Assembly: GCF_014697105.1 (NCBI RefSeq)
Contig: NZ_JACJRF010000001.1
Coordinates: 1-64,000 of the forward strand
Direction of reading: 5' to 3'
DNA: 64,000 nt
From: Anabaena subtropica FACHB-260
Lineage (GTDB): Bacteria > Cyanobacteriota > Cyanobacteriia > Cyanobacteriales > Nostocaceae
Shown here: positions 57,503 to 64,000 of the stretch, one piece after another
How positions within the stretch are numbered: the stretch's first letter is position 1
How the letters are laid out: each line of letters begins with the position of its first letter
Notes under the pieces: generated by a model
The model's input: only the letters and a program-made list of their open reading frames with translations
Databases searched by the model: none
What the model was told of the DNA's origin: nothing
Made by a program: the position numbers and the translations under genes

Positions 57503-59179
57503 ATGAGTGAAATCCATTTACGCCAAATCAAGTCCTACCTTCAAAAAACATTTGATGGTTTGATTGACTTGTCGGATTATCAAAACAAATCTGAAACAGA
57601 CAGAGAGTTAATTTTATTAACAAGAAGTTTAGCAGCATTTACATTGATGGTGTTAGCTGATATTTCTCCTCAAGAAGCATCAAAATCTATAGTTGATGGT
57701 GGACAAGATAATGGAATAGATGCCATTTATTTTGATAGAAGAGAAAAAATAATGTATGTGTTACAGTCAAAATGGAAACAGGAAAGTAAAGGAAGTATAA
57801 AAACAGATGAAGTAATGAAATTCACTAGAGGATTTAAAGACTTAGTAAATGCTAGATATGATCGGTTTAACTCAAAACTCAAGAACAAAACTCAAGATAT
57901 TGAGGAAGCATTAAATGATGCAGGAACAAGATTTGAAATAATTCTTGTCTATTCTGGACAAACTCCTTTAGCAGATGAACCTAAAAGAGAATTTGACGAT
58001 TTACTAAGTGAGATGAACGATTCATCAGACATAGTAAGTATGAGAGTTCTTAACCAGTCAAATATATACAACATAATATCTCAAGGAGCATCTGGAAATC
58101 CTATAAATTTAGACGTTTGCCTTTTTGATTGGGGACAAACTAAAGAACCTTATCAATCTTATTATGGTCAAGTTTCTGCAAGAGAAGTAGCTGATTGGTG
58201 GACTAAGCATTCTCCTAAATTGTTCTCTTCCAACATTAGATTATTCGTTAAAGATAGTGAGGTAAATGAAGGTATTATCAATACAATAAAGAAAGAACCA
58301 GAAAAGTTTTGGTATTATAATAACGGTATAACAGCTTTGTGTTCTAGTATTGGTAAAAAACCACTGGGAGGTAGTGGAAGAGATACAGGTATATTTGAAT
58401 GCAAGGATGTAAAAATAGTTAACGGTGCTCAGACGGTTGGTTCAATAGCAAGAGCATATCAAAATTCTCCTGAGCAAGTTGAAAAAGCGAGAGTTCATAT
58501 TCGTTTTATATCCTTGGAAAACTGCCCCGAAGAATTTGCTACAGAGATCACTAGATTTAACAACACTCAAAACAGAATTGATCGTCGAGAATTTGTGGCT
58601 CTCGATCCTGAACAAGAAAGAATTAAAAATGAACTCCATTTAGAAGGAATTATTTATACTTATAAGTCAGGTGAGTCAATTCCAGATGGACACAAAGGTT
58701 TTGATTTAAATGAAGCTACGATTAGTAGAGCGTGTAAACAGAATGAAGTTTCTTTTGCTACGAGAGTCAAAGATAAAATTGGTGTTTTGTGGGAAGATAT
58801 AGAAAAACCCCCATACAAAACTCTATTTAATAGATCAGTGAATGGTTCTAACCTTTGGAAATTAGTTCAAATATTAAGAGTAGTAGAGAATAAATTATCA
58901 GAAGTACAAAAACAACGAGATGGACGAGAAAAGTTATTTGCTACTCATAGTAATCGTCTCATACTACACCTAGTTTATAAGGCTTTACCAGATAATTTTT
59001 TTAGCATATCATCTGATTTAACCCCAGAACAAATTAATGAGATTCAATCTATGACATCAAAGTTTTTGGTAAGTATTATGAGTCAAAGTAGTAACCTATT
59101 TCCGACTTCTTATCCGGCAAATATTTTCAGAAATGTCACAAAATGCCAAGAAATTATTGACAAAATTTTAAATTCATAA
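57503..59179 (+). CDS. AIPR-family protein with a PD-(D/E)xK-like N-terminus (putative phage defence)
   Basis: 558 residues. The C-terminal two thirds (about 230-540) match the AIPR (abortive infection phage resistance) family, including NNGITALCSSIGKK, KIVNGAQTVGSIA and RFNNTQNRIDRREF. The N-terminal part has a possible nuclease core: GIDAIYFD (D73), then a strand VLQSKW (Q88-x-K90), a pattern seen in Mrr/PD-(D/E)xK restriction nucleases. Lower G/C and weaker HIP1 content than neighbours fit foreign origin. It is a single gene; just downstream are relics of CRISPR cas genes, so this spot may be a decayed defence island. Anti-phage activity is inferred from the family name. Confidence 0.8.
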   Translation: MSEIHLRQIKSYLQKTFDGLIDLSDYQNKSETDRELILLTRSLAAFTLMVLADISPQEASKSIVDGGQDNGIDAIYFDRREKIMYVLQSKWKQESKGSIKTDEVMKFTRGFKDLVNARYDRFNSKLKNKTQDIEEALNDAGTRFEIILVYSGQTPLADEPKREFDDLLSEMNDSSDIVSMRVLNQSNIYNIISQGASGNPINLDVCLFDWGQTKEPYQSYYGQVSAREVADWWTKHSPKLFSSNIRLFVKDSEVNEGIINTIKKEPEKFWYYNNGITALCSSIGKKPLGGSGRDTGIFECKDVKIVNGAQTVGSIARAYQNSPEQVEKARVHIRFISLENCPEEFATEITRFNNTQNRIDRREFVALDPEQERIKNELHLEGIIYTYKSGESIPDGHKGFDLNEATISRACKQNEVSFATRVKDKIGVLWEDIEKPPYKTLFNRSVNGSNLWKLVQILRVVENKLSEVQKQRDGREKLFATHSNRLILHLVYKALPDNFFSISSDLTPEQINEIQSMTSKFLVSIMSQSSNLFPTSYPANIFRNVTKCQEIIDKILNS

Positions 59180-59185
59180 AATTAA

Positions 59186-59374
59186 AAATTTAGACCGAGA
59201 TTTTTATTACTGGGCAAAAATACTATTCGTTTGTGTATTCCCGACATCTGTTTGCTTCAACCTGCGGAGAAACTGCGATCGCGCATTGTGGTGATAAGAG
59301 GCTATGAAGAACCTGAAACTTTTTTAGTCGTAGCGCAGCGTCAGCTAGAACAACTGGGTATCCAAGCAATGTGA
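59186..59374 (+). pseudogene. Remnant of a type I-MYXAN cas6-like gene
   Basis: A start-less open frame of 62 codons after an in-frame stop, ending TGA at 59372. It reads FLLLGKNTIRLCIPDICLLQPA then KLRSRIVVIRGYEEPETFL then [11 protein letters not shown]. From memory this matches a block of the Cas6 protein of type I-MYXAN CRISPR systems, which has LxLG...LGxP...L.PA..L.ARLVTIKGF.EPEPFL..RRQL..LG. The N-terminal region and the C-terminal part after 'LGIQA' are missing. It overlaps the next remnant by 5 bases. Confidence 0.7.
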
Positions 59375-59528
59375 AAATGAAGGTAATACAACTACTTTAC
59401 AAAAATTAAGTTGGAAAGGTGAAGTTCACTCTACTGTTTCATCTGAGGCAATTCGTTGGGCATTGCGATATTATTGGCAAAATGCTGGCTATATAAAGCG
59501 TGGGCGACCAGGCGAGGGTGAAAAGTAA
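59370..59528 (+). pseudogene. Remnant of a type I-MYXAN cas7/devR-like gene
   Basis: A start-less frame of 52 codons ending TAA at 59526: [20 protein letters not shown] then [21 protein letters not shown] then a short basic tail. From memory this is the N-terminal block of DevR/Cas7 of the MYXAN type, normally preceded by ...NNRGENEGN. Here the block begins directly inside the end of the cas6 remnant, so the two are joined by a deletion. The remaining roughly 250 residues of Cas7 are absent. Confidence 0.7.
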
Positions 59529-60213
59529 ACTGTATTTTTGCGATCGCCTAAACTAATATCCCCAAACTAGATCACCAAAAGTGGACAAGACCCAACCTTA
59601 GTCAAAGACTGCAACTGCTTGAGATCCTGATGAGTAATCATGGATATCTCTTCTCAATTTTTAGTAGTGGTTCAACTGCTTCAAATGTTAAAGACAGAAC
59701 CACTCGTCATTCCTCTACCGAAAATAGGAGATTGCATCCACAGTTTTATTTCGACTGTTGCTATAAAGCTTTATAAAGTAATTAGCGATCGCATCTGTAC
59801 CACTATACTAGGACACCTCAGTATGGTGAAGAAATGCAAAGATAAAGTAGGCGGATTCTCAAGGAAGCTCCGCCTATCACAACAAACAACAACACTATGA
59901 ACTAATTCATCATGGCAGTGATTGGGCGTAACTTAAAATACATTTTTGTATAAAAAGCATTAAAGTTATGAATAAATTGCATAAACAATAAGATAAGTTA
60001 AGAGTCTACCCTTGTAAACAACACAGATAATTCCTGTTCTGCAAAGATTTTCGGCATTGCTGAATCAATAAATGCAATTTGGTGTATCTCTCTGCATCTC
60101 CCTCCGGTTCAATAGTTGTGCGCGCTCTACTCAAGTCGTTTATTTAGCGGAAATATTCTTTTGGGGATTGAATCTATCTATGTAACCAAAACTAAACACA
60201 TGAGTTCACAGAA
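59529..60213. other. Intergenic region after the cas remnants
   Basis: About 685 bases. An ORF on the plus strand (59640-59900) and a 24-codon minus-strand frame (59567-59641) are not convincing as genes. A hairpin AGGCGGA / TCCGCCT with a 13-base loop is seen at 59849-59875, weakly terminator-like. No CRISPR repeat array was seen. Confidence 0.5.
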
Positions 60214-60852
60214 ATGAAACTAAAGCATAAACCAGTATTAAATTCCATCTTGATGGGTTTGGTAATAGTAGGAGCAATGTCTTACAAACCGGGGATTGCT
60301 TCTTCTGTAACCCCTGAAGAGGCTGCGAGATTAGAAGCATCTACGGCGACAATTGCGTCGCAAAGCCAAGGGGTGTATCGGAGCGATCGCTTTCTGTTTC
60401 GCTTTACCTACTCCTCCAAAGATTTTGTCATAGATAACAATATCTCTACACCCTCAAATGGTATTGATGCTCCCTTAGCGGCTCTTGACATCTGGACTAA
60501 ACAGCACGCTCAGAAAATTCGCGCTGGAGCCTATGAAGGTGGTACCGAATATCCTGCTAATGTCAGCATCAGGGTGTACAACAACCCTAAAAAATTAGCT
60601 TTGCAGCAATGGGTTAAACAGAGTAATCAATTTACCATGAGCCGCGATTTCAAAATTGCCAGAATTGCTGGTAAAACTGGCATTAAATTCCAATCTAGCG
60701 GCTTATATGAAAACGAAAGTGTTGTCTTTATCAACCCTAAAGATTCTCGGATTATTGTTGTGTCATTATCGAAAAATGGTACTAATAATGATGCAATTTA
60801 TCGCAGAGCTTATCAGCAGATTGCCAATTCTTTTACGTTTGTAAATAGATAG
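60214..60852 (+). CDS. Secreted protein of unknown function (PsbP/Mog1-like fold possible)
   Basis: 212 residues. The N-terminus (KLKHKPVLNSILMGLVIVGA, then SYKPGIAS) is a signal peptide. The mature part begins about residue 32 and shows YRSDRFLFRFTYSSKDFVID, VSIRVYNNPKKLALQQWVKQ and a final YRRAYQQIANSFTFVNR, which recall PsbP-like or lipoprotein-type alpha/beta folds. No specific family was recognised. Likely periplasmic or thylakoid-lumenal. Confidence 0.7.
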   Translation: MKLKHKPVLNSILMGLVIVGAMSYKPGIASSVTPEEAARLEASTATIASQSQGVYRSDRFLFRFTYSSKDFVIDNNISTPSNGIDAPLAALDIWTKQHAQKIRAGAYEGGTEYPANVSIRVYNNPKKLALQQWVKQSNQFTMSRDFKIARIAGKTGIKFQSSGLYENESVVFINPKDSRIIVVSLSKNGTNNDAIYRRAYQQIANSFTFVNR

Positions 60853-61132
60853 AATATTGTAGTTTTGGTGCTGTTATCTGTTCAATTTTGTCAGCGACAG
60901 TCTTCATAAGATACTCCCCAATCTACCCAGATAATCCCTTATGTAAACTGATGTTATATATGATTAATTAAAAATTTTGTTGTAGATAAGCTTGTGCAAA
61001 CATAATTGTTATTGATTAATCTTGAAAATTACAGCACATTTCATTTTGATGAGATAGATTCGCCTAGTCTCTAGAATCTGATCCGTTGAAAGGTATACTG
61101 CACTCAACTGGAAAAGGTTACGTATAAACTAA

Positions 61133-62509
61133 TTAAGCCAAGTGCATAAACACCATCTTTAACAATTCTGCACGGGTAAAAGGTTTAGTTAAATATCCAG
61201 ATGCGCCAGCTAATCTGGCTTTTACTTTATCAACCAGTCCCTTATAACCTGTAACAAATATAATCGGCGTATTTTTAAACATTGAGTTATTGCGGATAAT
61301 TCGGCATAATTCATAACCGTCAATACCAGCCATATTCAAATCCAATAAAATCAAGTCTGGTTTATGTCTAATAATTGACATAGCAGCTTTGAGTGGATCA
61401 TTGATAGCAACTACAGTGAAATTTTCACTCTCCAAAAAATGGCTAATTTCTTTGAGAATTGTAGGACTGTCATCTACAGAAACGATTTTATATACCCGTT
61501 GAGTAGTTCCGGTAGCAGGCGTTACTCTTTCAGGAACAGAATTTATGGTATTTGATAATGTTAGTTCCTGATGGTTTGCTTTGTCAGGAGTATAAGGTTG
61601 TGGTAATCGTACCACAGGAGCTAAATTATCTACGGCAAGAATTGGGGTGATTGGCGTAGCATTGCTGCTGAGTTCTACTACTGTATCTACTAATTTTTTA
61701 TTTAATAATGTAGTTGTGTATTTAGGAGTTAATTTTAATTCGACCAAAATCTTTGGTAATCTATCGAATGGTGGATCTGGCTCATGTAAGATAATCTCTC
61801 CCGTCAGGATATAAGGATACAAATGTTGCGCTAGTTGGATTTCATCTTGATTCATAATTATAGCCAGATGGCGTAGGCTAAAACCCTTCATCCAGTAAGT
61901 TAATTTTGGCTGTATTTCTGGAGAGTTTTTATTGTTAATCAACAGGTATGGACGCTGATAAGGAGATGTAATTTTGGGTAGGTAAGACAGCCAATTTTGC
62001 AATTTTATTTGACAACGTTCGATTACTTTGGATACATCGAGTCGGCAAATTGCAGGCAATTTATGCTGTGAATTACTTAGTTCGTAAGTACCAGTTTTGA
62101 TTAACAAAAATGATTCAATTACGTCTTTGACTAGTTCTTGAATCAGTACTGTGGCTTGTGTAGTGTCTAAGTATCCTTGATTGACGAGCCAATGAATTGC
62201 TTGATACTCAGGCGGCTGATTAATTGTATTGCTGTAATTTTGTGCATCAATTTCAAACAGCAAGCGTAATTTTACACGAATTTCGTTAGTCACTTGAGGA
62301 GTTTGCTGACTGAGGCGACGCAAATGACGTTCTAATCTGTCAAATGGTTCTACAGAATGAGTTGCATAGGTGATTGTTCCTTCTTCTAAGTAAATTGACC
62401 AAGTGACTGAGTTGCTAAAAGCTTGCAAACAAGTGGTGTCAAAACAACTAGATAAATGTCTTAACAAACTATGAGGACGTAGTGCTGTAAATGTGCCGTA
62501 ATAATTCAT
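61133..62509 (-). CDS. PatA-like response regulator (DUF4388-type N-terminus + receiver)
   Basis: 458 residues. The N-terminal part (about 1-110, MNYYGTFTALRPHSLLRHLS) resembles the DUF4388/PATAN domain of PatA-type regulators. The C-terminal receiver (about 338-457) has VSVDDSPTI, the Asp in LILLDLNMAGIDG, and TKPF with the Lys. PatA of Nostoc controls heterocyst position, but many PatA-like proteins serve motility, phototaxis or chemotaxis relays; this one lacks any other output domain. No histidine kinase or chemotaxis gene is adjacent. Confidence 0.85.
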   Translation of the reverse strand: MNYYGTFTALRPHSLLRHLSSCFDTTCLQAFSNSVTWSIYLEEGTITYATHSVEPFDRLERHLRRLSQQTPQVTNEIRVKLRLLFEIDAQNYSNTINQPPEYQAIHWLVNQGYLDTTQATVLIQELVKDVIESFLLIKTGTYELSNSQHKLPAICRLDVSKVIERCQIKLQNWLSYLPKITSPYQRPYLLINNKNSPEIQPKLTYWMKGFSLRHLAIIMNQDEIQLAQHLYPYILTGEIILHEPDPPFDRLPKILVELKLTPKYTTTLLNKKLVDTVVELSSNATPITPILAVDNLAPVVRLPQPYTPDKANHQELTLSNTINSVPERVTPATGTTQRVYKIVSVDDSPTILKEISHFLESENFTVVAINDPLKAAMSIIRHKPDLILLDLNMAGIDGYELCRIIRNNSMFKNTPIIFVTGYKGLVDKVKARLAGASGYLTKPFTRAELLKMVFMHLA

Positions 62510-63087
62510 ATTGCTGATTATTTTTGTAAAAGTATACAGGGGTTATGTACAAGTTTGAAGCCTGAAGCATGAGATATTTATTGTATTGGCACGCTTTTGA
62601 TAAGTTAATTGCTAATGAAAATAGACATATGTTTTACCAGCTAGAAAATTTAAATCATCAAGAAGATGTCAATTTACAAACCACATACTGAGTCCTAACA
62701 TTTTTAGCCATAATTGCATTTAAGTTCTCTTGATTACATTAGGTATTTTTGTCATGGTGATTAATTTAATTCTCAATTTATTTTCTATATAGAAAATAAA
62801 AAATCCACATAAAATCTTTAAAAATTTATGTAGGCAAAATTGAATTTTTTATTATATTCTGTGTTTGCTCTATATAAATTTTGGTGGATGGATTAATGTT
62901 CAAAATGAAAAAATGTGATTTATTTTTGGCTCTACGTTTTAATTAAGATTTCCTTAAATTTGTAGCGCTTTTGGTGAGAACAATCTTTATGAATGAAGAT
63001 TAAATCAGATACCACCAAACATCTACCTGTGGTCTTGTCAGTTTCGGCTGTGGAAACTATATACTTTGAAAAAAGGAAAATAGAGCT
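62510..63087. other. Intergenic region between PatA-like and TerY-like genes
   Basis: About 580 A/T-rich bases between divergent genes. It contains the promoters of both; nothing specific was recognised. Confidence 0.45.
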
Positions 63088-63114
63088 TTGGACTATAACA
63101 TAACACAAAACGTT

Positions 63115-63789
63115 ATGAATGATACTTTAATCCTAGATGAAGTAGTGGAGTTTGCTGAGAACCCAGAACCTCGCTGTCCTTGCGTGTTGTTGCTCGATAC
63201 ATCTGGCTCCATGCAAGGGGTGGCGATAGAGGCTTTAAATCAGGGCTTGCTCAGTTTGAAAGATGAACTGATGAAAAACTCCATAGCAGCCAGAAGGGTA
63301 GAAATTGCGATCGTTACTTTTGATAGTCATATCAATGTAATACAAGACTTTGTAACTGCCGATCAATTTAACCCACCAATTCTGACAGCGCAAGGATTAA
63401 CAAGTATGGGTGCGGGTATTCATAAAGCGTTGGACATGGTGCAAGAGCGAAAATCTTTGTATCGTGCCAATGGTGTTGCTTACTATCGTCCTTGGGTGTT
63501 TATGATTACTGATGGTGAGCCGCAAGGTGAACTAGACCATTTAGTAGAACAAGCAGCGCTGCGTCTGCAAGGAGATGAGGTTAATAAACGAGTGGCATTT
63601 TTCAGCGTCGGCGTAGAAAATGCGAATATGACGCGGCTGAACCAAATAGCTGTACGAACACCCCTGAAACTCAAAGGACTGAACTTTATTGAAATGTTTG
63701 TTTGGCTATCAGCTAGTATGTCGGCAGTTTCCTATTCGCAAATTGACGAACAGGTAGCGCTACCGCCGATTGGCTGGGGATCTATCTAA
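63115..63789 (+). CDS. TerY-like VWA domain protein
   Basis: 224 residues from the ATG at 63115; a TTG at 63088, with an SD-like aagga (63073-63077), is in frame and could be the real start. The von Willebrand A domain shows MIDAS Asp-x-Ser-x-Ser in LLDTSGSMQG, LTSMGAGIHKAL and ITDGEPQG. The C-terminal block (LNFIEMFVWLSASMSAVS) matches the TerY family, linked in other bacteria to tellurite resistance and to phosphoprotein systems. No PP2C or kinase gene follows within the remaining 211 bases. Confidence 0.85.
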   Translation: MNDTLILDEVVEFAENPEPRCPCVLLLDTSGSMQGVAIEALNQGLLSLKDELMKNSIAARRVEIAIVTFDSHINVIQDFVTADQFNPPILTAQGLTSMGAGIHKALDMVQERKSLYRANGVAYYRPWVFMITDGEPQGELDHLVEQAALRLQGDEVNKRVAFFSVGVENANMTRLNQIAVRTPLKLKGLNFIEMFVWLSASMSAVSYSQIDEQVALPPIGWGSI

Positions 63790-64000
63790 TACCAATTTAG
63801 GATCTTGGATTTTAGATGACAACTTCTGACTAACAGACTGTTACTAAAATTGCCAACAAGACTAAATATCCTACCAAATTAGGTAATCACTCGCGGATTG
63901 CGGCTTGACACTTACACAGCTAGCTGACAAAACAAATATATGAAAATATCAAAACAGAACCCTCATTGGCAGGTAGTCGCCGCCTCTGTCTGTGGTACAA
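63790..64000. other. Window end, no gene seen
   Basis: 211 bases after the TerY-like gene. No ORF or motif is recognised. Any continuation of the TerY cluster lies beyond the window. Confidence 0.4.

Noticed and set aside
59640-59900. 86-codon ORF downstream of the cas remnants
   Set aside because: No domain, no clear SD, low-complexity composition; it includes a hairpin and looks noncoding.
59529-60213. CRISPR array next to the cas remnants
   Set aside because: No regularly spaced repeats of 25-40 bases were seen.

Overview
The window looks like chromosome from a filamentous, heterocyst-forming cyanobacterium (Nostoc/Anabaena/Trichormus-like). The reasons are photosystem I psaC, the hydrogenase diaphorase gene hoxE, homogentisate phytyltransferase, Ycf34, a PatA-like regulator, a WD40/AAA protein, frequent HIP1 octamers (gcgatcgc, for example at 55222-55229), and short heptamer repeats of the ATTAGTC/CAATAGT type in front of several genes. 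The order minCDE ... fmt ... psaC-glmS resembles, as I recall, that of Nostoc sp. PCC 7120; this was not checked. No rRNA or tRNA gene was recognised.

Left part (1-20.3 kb): hoxE and a universal stress protein on the minus strand. Then comes a very large hybrid signalling protein with an N-terminal DNA-binding response regulator and C-terminal kinase, overlapping a CheY-like gene, followed by a small S4 RNA-binding protein. A minus-strand run proA - SDR - flavin monooxygenase follows. Next are a peptidoglycan-binding protein, an aldehyde dehydrogenase remnant, repeat-rich intergenic DNA, and a plus-strand group of a small membrane protein, a P-type cation ATPase and a strongly diverged MetK.

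Middle part (20.3-41 kb): a decayed TnpB-like fragment and two minus-strand AAA-like NTPases, one fused to 14 WD40 repeats and one to a helix-turn-helix. Then several small proteins, a fasciclin protein, a MITE-like repeat, an orphan ExbB/TolQ channel, a CblD-like protein with a DUF3445 haem N-demethylase-like protein, and a TrkA-type K+ channel. The block closes with housekeeping genes: argD, tsaB, a lipase-like hydrolase, ycf34, a CCA-adding enzyme, tocopherol HPT, a TPR protein and a CobA-HemD fusion.

Right part (42-64 kb): a RecQ helicase fused to a ComF-like phosphoribosyltransferase, followed 7 bases later by a DprA-like protein, which is the most system-like unit here. Then a membrane protein, a sugar-acid kinase-like protein, the minCDE division-site operon, a MAPEG protein, a secreted protein, fmt, a DUF6464 protein, psaC and glmS. 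An AIPR-family putative phage-defence protein with an apparent PD-(D/E)xK N-terminus is followed directly by two joined remnants of type I-MYXAN cas genes (cas6 and devR/cas7). The window ends with a secreted protein, a PatA-like regulator and a TerY-like VWA protein.

All family assignments come from reading motifs by eye; none was confirmed by a database search.
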